Positions 24,135 through 35,596 of a stretch of 64,000 nt of DNA are shown one piece after another. Made by a program: the position numbers and the translations under genes. Numbering within the stretch: the first letter of the stretch is position 1; each line of letters opens with the position of its first letter. The DNA comes from Anticarsia gemmatalis (Eukaryota > Arthropoda > Insecta > Lepidoptera > Erebidae). The notes under the pieces are model-generated. The model ran no database searches. It saw nothing but the letters and a program-made list of their open reading frames with translations, and had not been told where the DNA came from. The DNA is taken from contig NC_134770.1 in NCBI RefSeq assembly GCF_050436995.1, positions 1,870,501 to 1,934,500 of the forward strand, in the 5' to 3' direction.

Positions 24135-24930
24135 GTCTAACTTAACCTGGCAAATACGCTCTCAGCATCTTTAGCATATTGTGCATGTATTTTTATTAGT
24201 TTTTTGTTGAAATTAATTTTTCAATACATATCATATGTACGTGTAGCGCCATCTCGTTGCAATCAGAAACACTAATATTTTGTTACGAATCTTGACCGCT
24301 AGATGTCACTGTAATCCTAGAAAATAATAAAACGCTCAATACAATCAAAATCTTTAATCAAACATAAGAGAAAACTGAAAACGTGAGTGTGAAATAAATT
24401 TACAAGGATTTTGTTGTTCAAAAAATCAGTTGGGAATAACAAACTTTGTGTAACAAATAAAAGTAATTTACATTTTGATTGCCGATAGTGCAGGAAAGAA
24501 AGATGAACCCGTTTCTTCCACCCTTAAAACTAAGTAAAACCAAACTCATAACATTAAAAAATAAATAAACCAACTTATAAGCTAAAACTGTGCAAAATTG
24601 TGGTACTTAACTAAATAAAATTACTTAAATTATGATCACCAAATGACTCTGTGCACAACAAATAGAAAAATCATCAAAAACTAATTAACATTTTGATGAT
24701 TTTTCAATCCGATCGTATCCATTTTAGTTCACATAAAACGCGATAGATGGCGTGATTCACAATATTCCTGCAACTCAAAAAAAATGATCGGAATTTACAA
24801 ACAAAAAATTGTTTGAATTCTATAAGAAAACAAACAATTATTTGTTTTACATTTGTTTGAAAATATCTGTTTGTTATTACGAGGTGGTTGAGCAATATCA
24901 GTTGTTTCCGCTTTCAAAAACAATAAACAA
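24135..24930 (-). other. Region downstream of the first OMBP-like gene
   Basis: AT-rich sequence between the tRNA and the stop codon at 24931. It probably includes the 3' untranslated region of the minus-strand gene. An ATTAAA-type signal (minus strand) is at about 24353-24358. The short minus-strand frames at 24704-24895 and 24795-25019 show no features. Confidence 0.35.
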
Positions 24931-25815
24931 TTAAATGCTAGACATGAAATAGTCATCAGCGGGACATGGGTCATTGCTATCGATGGGTTTGTACCTGTAA
25001 ATCTTTCCTTTCGTTCCAATTACTATGTTATTCTTATGATCGAAGACCATACCCGTAATTTTGAACCCAAGCTGTCCAATTTTCATGGGCAGAATACTTT
25101 TCGTGAACAATCTAAACAGAGACCCTTTCACCGCGACGATAGCTTCATCATTATTGTTCAACTGAAGAATGTACTTCAATTCTCTTGTAAATCCCTTATA
25201 TTGCACTGGTTCATAAAGATCTACAGAGAAGAAATACAATTTCCCATCAATGTATTCGTAAAACGCGTTACCTTTTGTATCCAAAATGAAACTGTAAGCC
25301 TTAGGGATCTTCTCATAACGTTTCACAGCGGCAGACCCGTTAACAAACTTGAAAATTTCATGGTTTGATCCCGTTGCAATGTACATTTGATTGTCTGTTT
25401 TATCAATAAAGATACTTCGGACATCGTCGTCTCCAATCGGTCTTTCTGCAGTTATTTCTGTTCTTGAATAATCGTAAGTAACTAAGCCTTGATTAGTTCC
25501 TATGTATATAACATTAGTAACGGCATCTACAGCGACACATTGTCCGAGTAATTCATCAGAAACCGGCAGTTCTTTGACACCTAGAGACCCGTGTTTCAAA
25601 AGATGGATTCCTTTGGTATAATTCCTTTTGTGGAGTATAAAGAATATGTTGTCTGTCCTAGGGTCTATGACCATTCCGGTCGGATAGCCGTCGATGGTAG
25701 CGATTAATTGGCGTTTGTAGAATTCGTTGCCGATTTTGATTCGCTCACATTTTTCCGTGGTGTAGCCATGGATGAGGAGGGCCAGGATAGGTAAGATCTT
25801 GCTTGGAGCCTTCAT
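24931..25815 (-). CDS. Ommochrome-binding-protein-like secreted protein, gene 1
   Basis: This 294-residue protein starts with a signal peptide (MKAPSKILPILALLIHGYTT, mature from about residue 20, CERI). Short repeated beta-strand units typical of a propeller follow: GYPTGMVIDPRTDNIFFI, VAVDAVTNVIYIGTNQGL, SFILDTKGNAFYEYIDG and TGMVFDHKNNIVIGTKGKI. These match my memory of the moth ommochrome-binding protein family, haemolymph carriers of ommochrome pigment known from Manduca and about 275 residues long. Cysteines occur near the start, at GQCVAVD and at DPCP. Possible N-glycosylation sites are NYT and NGS. A 3' splice site (CTTCCACAG) lies 31 nt upstream of the ATG, so a non-coding first exon is likely, as in the paralogues. 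Pigment binding itself cannot be read from the sequence. Confidence 0.8.
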   Translation of the reverse strand: MKAPSKILPILALLIHGYTTEKCERIKIGNEFYKRQLIATIDGYPTGMVIDPRTDNIFFILHKRNYTKGIHLLKHGSLGVKELPVSDELLGQCVAVDAVTNVIYIGTNQGLVTYDYSRTEITAERPIGDDDVRSIFIDKTDNQMYIATGSNHEIFKFVNGSAAVKRYEKIPKAYSFILDTKGNAFYEYIDGKLYFFSVDLYEPVQYKGFTRELKYILQLNNNDEAIVAVKGSLFRLFTKSILPMKIGQLGFKITGMVFDHKNNIVIGTKGKIYRYKPIDSNDPCPADDYFMSSI

Positions 25816-28080
25816 TGTAGAGATAATTGCATGTCAATGTTGTTACCTGTGGAAGGAGATCAGAGATTAAAGTTCCACTTCAAAACTTTTCACTCAAAAA
25901 CATTACCGGAAGTATTTATGCAGTAAAATTCGTATATAAACCAATTTTCGTTGCATAACACATCACAATTTTTGCTCGATTTTGATTCTGTAATTTAATT
26001 CGCGTTGCTGTTTTTAATCACTCAAAATTCCACTCTTAAACTTTTATCCAAAAACCGTTTTTCATCAACTTTTGTCTCCATAAAAACCGAGCAAGAGCAT
26101 TTAAAACTTTTGAACCCACTAATAACTTATTTACTTTCTTAAGGATTCAACCTCTCCCTGTACTTTCTTATCCCAAACAACAAAGCAAAATCACACAAAA
26201 TCCACGTTTTAGTTTCAAAACCAAAAACCGTAATCTAAGGATTTTTTTAGCACTTTTCTTTAACCCTTATTAAAAGCAAATCTATATTATGTTTAATAGA
26301 TGCTTTACTAAAATTCAAAACCGTTTCTCAAAGATTCTAATCACTTTCTTTCTTTGAACGCAAAATCTTTTAAAAGACTTTCAAACACTTTTACTTTCAA
26401 AACACTTATTAATAGATATATAAAAATTTTCTTTTACTTCCTTTAGAGAGCAAAGCTACACTTTTATTAATAGATATATAATAAAATATTACCAGTAAGT
26501 GTGGTGTCTCTGTTGCGTCTTGCTCGGTAGTAATATTAATGCGTTGATATACGTGTCTTTATAAAACATTTGCCTTTGTGTCAAGCGCTTGTATGATTGT
26601 AAACATAGCTGTATGTTTATGTTATGACTGTGTTATAAAGGATGAGTGAGTTTTTAAACTTTCTTCTGAGCTATTCTTTGGATGGTTTTCTATGAGCGTG
26701 AAATGATTGTGCAGCATAATAAGGCGAAAAATGGACAAAAGGGGTCTAGCATTGGGCAGTGAATTCCAGTTAACTTATTTGACGGGCTCTAACTATTGAC
26801 TGAAGGCTAAGTATGCAAGTAACCGACTGATATTGTAAATAAGTACACTGATCGTTTAAAGAAATGCTAAAACCTGTAAGAGCTTTTATAATTGAGATTT
26901 CTAGTGTAGATGTCTCAAATAAATCATAATTTCTGTGTAACATTTTTAACAACCACAAACACTAATAACCAAAAAAAAATATGTAATAAATAGGTCTATT
27001 TGATAGAAAGCTGTGTAGTAAGGGTAAGGTAACAATTACTATTGCATTCTTTCACGATTTCTTTTAAACCATGGGCCGAGAATATAAGTTAATGTTTATG
27101 CAATATGCCTATGCCATTATACCTACTATAGTAGATAAAATGGAGTACGGTCATAATTCGAAAACTTCATTAATATACGGAGAACGAGGCATGGCATATT
27201 AAACCTAAAATAAAGCTTCAAACGTAACATCCGGTTGCTCATTTGTGGTATGGTTAATGGTCAACCTAGTGTCAAAGTTGTTCAAGCTACCGGAAGGCTT
27301 TTCATGTCTTAACGACTGTTATCTAGACAACAACTGAGACATTTTACGTTCCTTTCGAAGCAAGGAACCCGCAATTCAAATACCATGAACCTATAGTCCG
27401 CTTTACAACCGGTCTATAAAACACCCTGTGAATAAAAAATATGAATGACTATTAGAATAGTGATGTAATCTGTGTAATTATGACAAAGATGTCATTGATT
27501 TGAGCATCGAGTTATGGAGTATAGATCTAATCTATTATACCTTCAGTACCTTGGAGCCCTTAGCTGACTTCGGACTGAAATATACCGGAACACAAGGTAA
27601 GAAAAATCTTCTATTTTATCTACCCACATTTTTCGTAAACTTCCAAATATTTTCCTGGCATGTTAATTAGGTTATGTTACTCTGGATTAATGTAGCTTTT
27701 TACTTGTGTAAGAATTTTCCAAATCAGTTCTGTAGTTTTCGAGATAAACCTAACAAAATACGAACATATTTACTTCCTCATAATATAAGAACAGTTGACC
27801 TATTTCAGCAGCTTCCTTATGTAGTCTATTTATTTTAAGGTAAGGTTTTTAATCAAAGGTACATCATGCAGGTAAACAATAGCAAAAGTTTGACGTCTAA
27901 CATAACAGTATTTCATTGATTCAAGTAAGAAAAGTGCGTAGTGTTATTTTGATAGCGAATGCTTTCTACAGATTCAGTTGAGTTCCCATAAGTTCTGGTG
28001 ATGACGTGACATCATATTAGATTCATTATCATGACAGAGTCGTGGGCAGAAGCTAGTGGTTTTGAATAAAATAAATAGCC
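25816..28080. other. Intergenic region between OMBP-like genes 1 and 2
   Basis: It probably contains the promoter and first exon of the minus-strand gene 1. One weak candidate is a minus-strand TATAAAG at about 26558-26565 with a following CTG|GTAATA donor near 26494. That pairing is speculative. About 27240-27420 is a decayed C-type repeat (GTCAACCTAGTGTCAAAGTT) also present at 31555-31720. The frame at 26770-26958 is not supported. Confidence 0.35.
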
Positions 28081-28084
28081 ATTA

Positions 28085-28236
28085 CCACCACGCTGGTAAA
28101 TTGCGGGTTAGGGACTTACAATATCTTTAAGAATAATACACACATAACTTTGAAAACTGTGTGTTGCCTCGGGTTCGAACCCGCAACCATTTGCGTGGGA
28201 GGTGCCAACGTAAACCACTTGGCTGTCACCGCTACA
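28085..28236 (-). repeat. S1 SINE, internally deleted
   Basis: On the minus strand a tRNA-like head (B box GGTTCGAACCC) is joined to a short piece of body (CCCTAACCCGCAATTTACCA). Much of the middle is missing. Confidence 0.55.
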
Positions 28237-28519
28237 AACATAAAATTTAACGTACATTAGTCCTTTAATAACCTAGAAGAGCTAGAATATCAGTCATAGA
28301 TCATTTTTTGATCGCGGCAAGTGATTCTATTGTTATGACAATGGGGCATTGATTGCCAAATTGCGTGAACGAGTTGCGGTTAGTTAGCGATTGCTAAACA
28401 CTGCGTAACCTTCTAAATCGGTAATATTTATTTAAATGGAAAAAATGTCGTGGTTTGTAGGGATTGTAGCAGGTGGCGTTTTGCCCATATGGGAAGTAGG
28501 AGTGACTTAAATTACCTGT

Positions 28520-28525
28520 TTTATT
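28520..28525 (-). terminator. Polyadenylation signal of OMBP-like gene 2
   Basis: AATAAA on the minus strand, about 48 nt past the stop codon at 28573. Confidence 0.6.
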
Positions 28526-28572
28526 AATTTTAAAAATAAAACCAAAAACACATTTCAACTATTTAATTCGTA

Positions 28573-29394
28573 TCAACAATCCTCGCTAGAATATTTATAA
28601 ATAATACCATTGGTAGATAAATAGAATTCATCATGATTGAACGCTATACCCGACGGTACATAGTCTAAATCCATTAGCTTACCAGGGATTATATTATTGG
28701 GAGTTAACCAATACAAACCATCGTTAGCAGCTAAGATGACCCTATTAGAATTATCTACAGTAATTGCTCTAGCAGAATTCTTTGGTATTCCAACAAACTC
28801 GATCGGTTCCTGAAAACCTTTCAGCAACATTTTGACATACTTAGAATCACATTCGTAGAACACATTTTCGTCATCATCAACTGCCAAAATGAAAGCACAG
28901 GGTACATTTTCTAATTTCCTCTTTTCATTATTATGTACATCGATAACATATACTTCATTATCTGGGAATAAAACAGCGTATAATTCTTCAGAGTTATTAG
29001 GTTTGAATAGTTGAACGATATCTTGATCTTTGTTACTTAAAAATTGAGCTTTATCGGAACTGTTTAGAGTATAAAGTCCATCATCACTAGCTAGGTAAAC
29101 TTTTTCATTTTTTATATCTACTGCTGCGGCTTGTCCGTTTATATTGTCAATTTTGATCGGCATGTTTTCTCTAAGTATATATTGATCCATTTTGGTTTGA
29201 ACATTGTCGTTTTGTAAGCTTTCCAGGTCGATTAGTGTGAAGTGCAGGTCTTTGTTCATTGGGTTGACGACTAAATTCGTTGGTAAACCTTTGATGGTTA
29301 ATATTGCAGTCCTTGTGTAGTCCATTCCATTGTAATGGTGCGAACAGTTGCTGGTGTAGACGGCTGGTATTATCAAAAATATGAGGAACAGCAT
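28573..29394 (-). CDS. Ommochrome-binding-protein-like secreted protein, gene 2
   Basis: The open frame extends upstream to 29475, but I place the start at the ATG at 29394. A clear 3' splice site (TTTATTTTACAG) ends at 29401, six bases before it, and this ATG opens a signal peptide (MLFLIFLIIPAVYTS). The resulting 273-residue protein equals the usual family length. Propeller-like repeats are visible: GLPTNLVVNPMNKDLHFTL, AAVDIKNEKVYLASDDGLY, AVDDDENVFYECDSKYVKM and SGIAFNHDEFYLSTNGIIY. Cysteines are at SNCS, VPCA, YECD and the C-terminal EDC; glycosylation sites are NCS, NSS and NNS. It lies 2.8 kb from gene 1 in the same orientation and is probably an old tandem duplicate of it. Role by family: extracellular ommochrome carrier, inferred. 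Confidence 0.8.
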   Translation of the reverse strand: MLFLIFLIIPAVYTSNCSHHYNGMDYTRTAILTIKGLPTNLVVNPMNKDLHFTLIDLESLQNDNVQTKMDQYILRENMPIKIDNINGQAAAVDIKNEKVYLASDDGLYTLNSSDKAQFLSNKDQDIVQLFKPNNSEELYAVLFPDNEVYVIDVHNNEKRKLENVPCAFILAVDDDENVFYECDSKYVKMLLKGFQEPIEFVGIPKNSARAITVDNSNRVILAANDGLYWLTPNNIIPGKLMDLDYVPSGIAFNHDEFYLSTNGIIYKYSSEDC

Positions 29395-29439
29395 TTTGAT
29401 CTGTAAAATAAAGTGGAAAAAGGTTAGATTTGATTGACT

Positions 29440-29835
29440 TTTTAGTTTACCTAGACGGTAGAGTGGGAAGTTCAAGAGCTGTTAGGTTTATTATTTTTTT
29501 CACATTTATTTTTTTAGCCTTCTTTCCGGGTTGGTTTACTAATTTCTATAAGAATATTCTTTCGGTAGCCAAGAGTTAGATATATAGATATTACTGTTTT
29601 TGGCCTAGCTAGACGGTAGAGTTGTTCAACAGTTTTCAGGTTTAATTCCTAGGTCAGTTCGCTATTTGGTTTTGCTTATTTCTATTAGAATATTCTCTTT
29701 GGTAGCCTGGAGTTTGGTAACGTGTCCTGTGTTTGACGATAGACTCGCACCCTATTACGTAGGACTAACATTGTAAATAGCGAAACGTGGGATGCATTTC
29801 ATACACCTTTTCCTACACTATCTAAATATTTAAAA
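29440..29835 (+). repeat. S3-type SINE, partly duplicated
   Basis: A CTAGACGGTAGAGT head occurs twice (about 29448 and 29608). The body has CTGGAGTTTGGTAACGTGTCC, CGCACCCTATTACGTAGGAC and GAAACGTGGGATGCATTTCA. The B-box-like segment is decayed (AGGTTTAATTCC). The first part lies within the presumed 5' intron of OMBP-like gene 2. Confidence 0.5.
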
Positions 29836-29839
29836 CTCA

Positions 29840-30060
29840 AAGGTGACTGACTGACATACTGATCTATCAACGTATAGCCCAAACCACTGGACGTATCGGG
29901 CTGAAATTTAGCATGCAAGTAGATGTTATGACGTAGACATCCGCTAAGAAAGGATTTCGATCAAATACCCCCAAGGGGATAAAGTAGGGGGTGAAAGATT
30001 GTATGAAAAATTTGTCCTAAGTTTTAAATCACGCGGACGAAGTCTCGGTCAAAAGCTAGT
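29840..30060 (+). mobile_element. H3 repeat with Helitron-like CTAGT end
   Basis: It shares GACTGACATACTGATCTATC, GATGTTATGACGTAGACATC and ACGCGGACGAAGTC-type segments with 45685-45918 and ends AAAAGCTAGT. It is non-coding. Confidence 0.5.
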
Positions 30061-30263
30061 CCGGTATAAAATGCGTGTATTATACCGTGGTATCATTGAC
30101 AGGATGTGACGTATAGTTTATATAGCTATTAGATATATAATCAAAACAAAGACGTCCTTCATAGTGAAACTATAATGTTATTAATATATAATGTAAATAG
30201 ATAAAGACTGAATGAGAGAACGGAAACTTTCGCACTTGAATGAATCGAACGTTTTACAAACAA

Positions 30264-30271
30264 CGGATATA
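30264..30271 (-). promoter_or_regulatory. Candidate TATA box for OMBP-like gene 2
   Basis: TATATATC on the minus strand. About 32 nt downstream lies TCATTC, which fits the arthropod initiator (TCAKTY). It would place the first exon near 30235, with the H3 repeat inside the 5' intron. The donor site is not certain, so this is tentative. Confidence 0.3.
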
Positions 30272-30959
30272 TAGTACTAACATACGTTAGCCAAGTTCAA
30301 TATTCTGTCGCAGATTACAGATAGATTGCTATCTTAGATACGTCAACCCTTCTATCGTTAACCGATTTCGGTAGAAATTGCTATTCATGAATGGGTTATA
30401 TTAACCGAAGTAACTCTTATGATAGATTGGATAACTGATTTAACTATCTCAGTCAATATTTTTTTTTTGGGAATTAACCTTAGTCGCTTGCGTAGTAAAT
30501 TGATTGACGTCCAAGACACTAATGTTTACCTACATAACAATTAATCTCTTATTAATTATAAACTAAAATGATTGAAAATAGTTTTTAAGTGTGTTACGAA
30601 AGGACACTTAGATAGGGCCTGAAACTAGTAACGTAATATTTTTTACTTTTTGTTGTTTAATGATTAAATCAGACATATTGCATTCTTTCGAGATGCATTA
30701 GAACTATTTTTAGTTAACCACAGTATTCATTATCTAGGTTTAAAATAATTAATCATAATACTCACGTAATTATTAACTTAATCAGATGTGTCCACAAGCG
30801 CCCGCTCACGAACAGCGTCAGCCACTGTAAGATAAAACAAATTATAATTATTATTTATACAATATTTGCGGTCATCCCTAATTAGTGATGTGCACAATTT
30901 TATTTAAATATTAGACGAATAATCTGTAATACTAATATTTATGGATATTAATGAAGCAT

Positions 30960-31345
30960 AATAAGTTTGTTAGCAGGCGCCCATATCTAGTTGCGCTTAT
31001 CGGTCGGTAAACGATCAGTTGGTTAAGCAACCCTTGGCGCGGACATTCCTTAGATGCGTGACCGCATAGTTATATTAGTACTGGGCGTCTCCGTGCTTCG
31101 GAGGGCACGTAAAGCCCGGTGAGACGGCTAGACCGACATGATCAGTAAGAGATCAGGCGCAGGACCGACGGCTTTACATGTTCACCGAGGCACGGAGGTC
31201 TACGACCTCAACTTCCTAACTCTGAGTAATCTCTGAGAAATTATTTAGACGAAAACTCAGAAAATACGTTTTGCCTGACCCAGGATTCGAACCCGAGCCT
31301 GCTGCGCGGTAGTCGCGAACCCCCCTGACCGCGCCACGACCTTAC
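30960..31345 (-). repeat. C-type composite repeat with tRNA-like end
   Basis: It contains TCGGTCGGTAAACGATCAGT, GGCGTCTCCGTGCTTCGGAG and AAAGCCCGGTGAGACGG. Its right end, read on the minus strand, is a tRNA-like head with a B box (GGGTTCGAATCC at about 31285-31297). The adjacent 31545-31795 segment is a related piece in the opposite direction. Confidence 0.5.
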
Positions 31346-31544
31346 ACATTTAATTCATGATAAATCTTAATTATTATCTAGATTTTAGTTAAAATCCCAT
31401 CCCTATTATTTATCATAGTCTCTCGTAACAAGTTGAATGCACTTATATCTAACAAAATTAGGTCAATGTACAAACATTTTAATTATTAGCGAAAAATCTT
31501 TTATTTATCATATACTCTCTTACTACTTACTTACTTATACTACT

Positions 31545-31795
31545 TATCGTATGGTCAGTGGTCAACCTAGTGTCAAAGTTGTTCAAGCCGCCCGAAGGCC
31601 TTTGACGTGGCTTAACGACTGTTATCTTAATTGACAACAACCGGGACCGACTTTTTACGTGCCCTTCGAAGCACGGAGACGCCCAGCTCAAATACCACCA
31701 TACGGTCACCCATCTATGGACTGACCGCGCCAAGGTTTGCTTAACCCCCAGATCGTTTACCGACCGGTGAGAGCAACTAGTTATGGGCGCCTCTC
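31545..31795 (+). repeat. C-type repeat, opposite orientation
   Basis: GTCAACCTAGTGTCAAAGTT, TTCGAAGCACGGAGACGCCC and GATCGTTTACCGACCGGTGA are complementary to parts of 30975-31200. The short open frames here are products of the repeat. Confidence 0.5.
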
Positions 31796-31849
31796 TTACT
31801 AATAAACGTCGTGTAAGCTCTGATTAGTTACAAAGTTTGGTCTTTTTCA

Positions 31850-32008
31850 GTTATTTACAGTTGCAAAAGGGTTCGATTCCCGAGTCGGCATATGCTGTTG
31901 GTATTTTCTAATTTAGTTTAGAATATAAGGTACTTAATAATAGCCCGGAGTTTGGTAACGTGCCCGGTAAATGGAAGTAAGCTGGCTCTCTATTGCATGG
32001 GACCAACA
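31850..32008 (+). repeat. S3-type SINE
   Basis: B box GGGTTCGATTCCCGAGTCGG, then GCCCGGAGTTTGGTAACGTG. The Helitron-like copy at 32009 is inserted into or next to its end. Confidence 0.5.
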
Positions 32009-32262
32009 TCTATACTAATATTATAAAGCTGAAGAGTATGTTTGTCTGTTTGTTTGAACGTGCTAATCTCAAGAACTACTGGTTCGATTTGAAAAATTCT
32101 TTCAATGTTAGATAGCCCATTTATCGAGGAAGGCTATAGGTTATATATCATCACGCTACGACCAATAGGAACAGAGCACCAGTAAAACATATTACAAAAA
32201 CGGAAAAAATTATGACCCATTCTCTCGTATGTAACGCAAGCGAAGTTGCGCAGGTCAGCTAG
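32009..32262 (+). mobile_element. Helitron-like element H1, complete
   Basis: Starts TCTATACTAATATTATAAAG and ends with hairpin CGCAAGCGAAGTTGCG, then GCAGGTCAGCTAG. It lies next to a 3' T, fitting A/T insertion. Confidence 0.7.
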
Positions 32263-32465
32263 TTGTTAATAACGAAAAGTGGGTGTTTTTCATACACTTC
32301 TGCCAACACCTTGGGGTATAACTGGCGTGATATTATGTATGTGTAGAGTAATTTATTTATTTATAATTTTAGATAATATATTCTTATTTCACGAAATGCG
32401 ATGTATACACGAAATAATAACACTTTCAAACAAGTTAAAAAGTAAATTTCAGTGTTTGTGATTGT

Positions 32466-32700
32466 ATTAGTCGATACTTAATATTATAAATGTGAATGTC
32501 TGTGCCTCTGTCCGTCTGTATATCTGCCTACTTGTCTGCCTGTCTGTCTGTCCGTCTGTCTGTCTTTGTGTATGTCAGACTATTTGTCTGTCTACCTGTC
32601 TGTCTGTCTGTCTGTCAGTCTGCTTGTCCACCGGTCTTCCTATTTGCCTGTCTATATGTTTTTTTGCTTGTTTGTCTATCAGTCACGGTTCCACGGCTTG
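32466..32700 (+). repeat. (TGTC)n-rich microsatellite at a Helitron-like 5' end
   Basis: CTTAATATTATAAATGTGAA is followed by about 180 bp of imperfect TGTC/TGCC repeats. The two cysteine-rich open frames across it come from the repeat and are not genes. Confidence 0.7.
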
Positions 32701-33009
32701 TCGATTGAGTTGATATGTGTTAAAGCATTATATTAGCTACTTTTTACATTTCAAAAAGGAATTTACACGCAACCAAACCACCATTTCAGCTAGTATTGTA
32801 ACTCAAGAATCAAACATGAGACTTTATGATACACATTAGTAATAAATCAGTTATGTAATAAATTAATGTTTTAATAATTCACTACGCGGAACACGCGAAT
32901 TTACTCGTGTGAAACGTGATAGTACAGTCGGCTTTAGAAACATGAACACACTGTCATATTTTAAGTACTTTTTTGTATGAAAATAACAATTCAATCAGTA
33001 TTAGGATAT

Positions 33010-33150
33010 GCTTTAGTGATGCCTGAAAGTTCTTTAGAACAGTTCTTGAAGGAATGCAAAGACCTCAACCCGCTTTTGGCTAGCGTGGTGGATTCAAAGC
33101 CTAACCCCTCCCTCATTATGGGAGAAGATCCTTGTCCAGCAGCGGGACTA
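33010..33150 (+). repeat. S1-type SINE body
   Basis: CCTGAAAGTTCTTTAGAACA, CTAGCGTGGTGGATTCAAAGC and CCTTGTCCAGCAGCGGGA. It shares its first part with 2934-2998. Confidence 0.5.
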
Positions 33151-33719
33151 TTTTCATTGGTAAAATGCTTTTCAAAATGTGACAGTGTATGCATTTTTTG
33201 CCGCTGACCATACATATAAAAACATCAATATTTATCGACTATTCGTTCAATGAAAGATGTTTATTTTTTGTAGAAAATATCATTAAGTGATAATTATTAA
33301 GACAGTATTTACCACATTAATAAATATCAGCTATTTAGCGATTTCGAAAGAAATTTAGATTTAGGTATAACTGCTTTTAGTTAGTTCTTGTCTGTTTTAC
33401 TTAAACGCTTTCCAAGGCACATATATTATGTTTTCTATGCCCCCAAATGGCAGCATACCACTTCACCAAAGACTTAATCACAATCATAATCTTTATTTGC
33501 ATTAATGTGGTGTACATTACAGATGTTAGGTATATAAATTTGATTCACACATTAGTCATTTTATATATGACATACATAATATGAAACATAACTGTTGTAA
33601 AAACCAGCTAATTATTCAAAATAATTTTTTATAATAATATGGGACGTTTTCAAGACCAAAAGCTCAGAATGTGTAAAGTAACACGTATGTGTTACTTTAC
33701 AGGTATCTGTATGATAATA

Positions 33720-33895
33720 ATATTATTGTTAGGCATGCAAGGCTTTTCATGCGAATAAATAAATAAATAAATGCGATAATTTTCTTCACCGTTAGAGTAA
33801 GTGCTAATTATTTCTAATACACAAATAACTTTGCAGTCATTAGTGTGTTGCCTCGGGTTTGAACCTGCGACCACTTGCCCAGGAGGTACCAACTT
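33720..33895 (-). repeat. S1 SINE head and body fragment
   Basis: Minus strand: GGTTCAAACCCGAGGCAACA head, then TTAGCACTTACTCTAACGGTG. An (AAAT)n tract sits at about 33757-33771. Confidence 0.5.
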
Positions 33896-34229
33896 GCTTA
33901 AATGTAACGTTTGTATGAGAAAAATAATTTAAACATTTTATTCTTTACGGAACTATACATCACTATATCACAGCTTTATATGAATGAAAAAAGTGTTCTT
34001 GAAAGAGTGATAAAATTAGCTTGACTCATATTTCCACTACAAGGAGAGAGTTTAGGTGCGCAGTTGAGAAAACATATTAAAATTACTTTCTTTTCAGCTA
34101 GAAAGTCAAAAATTCTTATCTTGAAAACATGTCAAGGACCATTTAGGTGGCATAGGAGTACCACCCATTTCTTCCTCCGGAAGGTGACCTATCTTCAGCA
34201 AAGAAATAAAAACCTCTCATAACTGAGAG

Positions 34230-34445
34230 CTGTTTTGAGATTTTTTTGAAGGAACGCAAAGTTACCGCACTAACCCCCGATTTCTGAGGTACATTTAGCG
34301 GTAGTTTAACTATTCAATAACGTTTAAACTCATATATTTGAATAGATAAACTACCGCTAAATATGTCTCAGAAACCGGGCATAAGCCAGCATGGTGGACT
34401 TAGACCTAAACTTACTAATTTGGGAATGACTTGCATCAGCAGTAG
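34230..34445 (+). repeat. S1 SINE body interrupted by a hairpin element
   Basis: GAACGCAAAGTTACCGCACT on the left and AAGCCAGCATGGTGGACTTA on the right are adjacent in other S1 copies. Here they are separated by the palindrome at 34276-34379. Confidence 0.55.
34276..34379. mobile_element. Hairpin MITE-like element nested in a SINE
   Basis: The 42-nt arms at 34276-34317 and 34338-34379 are inverted copies (CCCGATTTCTGAGG... against ...CTCAGAAACCGGG) with about five mismatches. A central ATTTAGCGGTAGTTTA is conserved in both. The loop is about 20 nt. Confidence 0.65.
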
Positions 34446-34704
34446 TTTAAGTAAAATATTTAGTTTAATACATACCTTTTAATATAAGCTTTCCACACAA
34501 TTACACTTAACACATAAAATAACGAAACTACTCAAATCGTTTAGTTCTCAGTGAATAAATTTTAATATATTAAAATAAATCCTAATATGCTGTGTGTTGG
34601 GGTTAAATATTAGTAAATGTTTACTAAAATGAATGTAAGAGCTATATATCAGGTGGTAAGGAAGTGGGGTGTGCGTTTCCATTGTTTATACGGGATTACT
34701 ATCA

Positions 34705-34880
34705 CTGTTTTGGTACTAGCTATATTTGCACGTGACTACGTTCATCTAAATAAAAATACTTGAGGAAAAATGTGCCTTATGTGTTGATCAAGGTTATAAA
34801 CTAGCTGTGTACCAAATTTTATCAAAATTATTGAGTAGTTTTTGGGTAAAAGAGTAACAAACATGCATACTCAAAAACGT
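34705..34880 (+). repeat. Decayed Helitron- or LINE-like repeat
   Basis: CTAGCTATATTTGCACGTGAC on the left and TATCAAAATTATTGAGTAGT on the right. The latter is shared with the fragments at 52010-52140 and 55756-55945. Confidence 0.35.
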
Positions 34881-35010
34881 TTTCATTTACAAAAATTCTC
34901 CAAAAGGAAATAAAAATGAAAAAAAAAAATCCAAAAGAAAATATACTTTCTTTTTTTATTAGTGAGTCATGGTTTAGTTTAAAATATTCATATTTATGTA
35001 GGAATTTAAA

Positions 35011-35194
35011 TCTTATATATAAAATTTCTAAGTCACAATGTTAGTCCTTGCTCCTCCGAAACGGCTTGACCGATTCTCATTAATCATTTTGTGAATATAT
35101 TGAGTAGGTCTGAGAATCGGCCAACATCTATATTTCATACCCCATAATTTTTTACAAATTTACATGGCAAGACGACGTTTGCCGGGTCAGCTAG
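35011..35194 (+). mobile_element. Helitron-like element H2
   Basis: Starts TCTTATATATAAAATTTC and includes CTCCGAAACGGCTTGACCG. It ends with GACGACGTTTGCCGGGTCAG and CTAG. Confidence 0.6.
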
Positions 35195-35239
35195 TATTGA
35201 TATAAAATATCAATAAAAATCTCTTAATTCATAAAAAGT

Positions 35240-35590
35240 ATGCGTTCACAATACAATGCGCACGCGCAGCATTTCTTCCACGCTCCGTCGATCTATCGTG
35301 CGTGTGTTGTGTTGTATAACTGGCCTCATGTAAGGTGAAACTGGGCTACGTAACATGTATGCCAGGGTCGGATACAATGCTGAATTCATGGGATTCCAGG
35401 ATGTACCATGTCTTGAACATTTTATAAAAAAACGCACGTTATTAGTTTTGCTCGGCATAAATCGGCCTAGACGGATGGCAAAACCGAATGTGTGTAAGTG
35501 AACCCGATTGGCACAAGCCGAACAAGTGAGTTGAGTCGATTTTGTTGTTAAATATTGCCGAACCGAACTTCCCAAACTGAATATGTGTTT
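35240..35590. other. Unclassified, relatively GC-rich stretch
   Basis: It includes GCGCACGCGCAGC near 35257 and a CGAATGTGTGTAAGTGAAC segment. The longest frame (35246-35659, minus) runs into the adjacent SINE and shows no protein features, so it is probably part of an unknown repeat. Confidence 0.3.
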
Positions 35591-35596
35591 TGGCCC

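Noticed and set aside
25036..25368. 110-residue open frame on the plus strand
   Set aside because: It is antisense to OMBP-like gene 1 and mirrors its coding sequence.
29395..29475. N-terminal extension of OMBP-like gene 2
   Set aside because: The 27 extra residues cross a strong 3' splice site and precede the signal peptide, so they are intron or leader sequence.
32492..32713. Two cysteine-rich open frames
   Set aside because: They are translations of an imperfect TGTC microsatellite in two frames, with no start context or splice sites.
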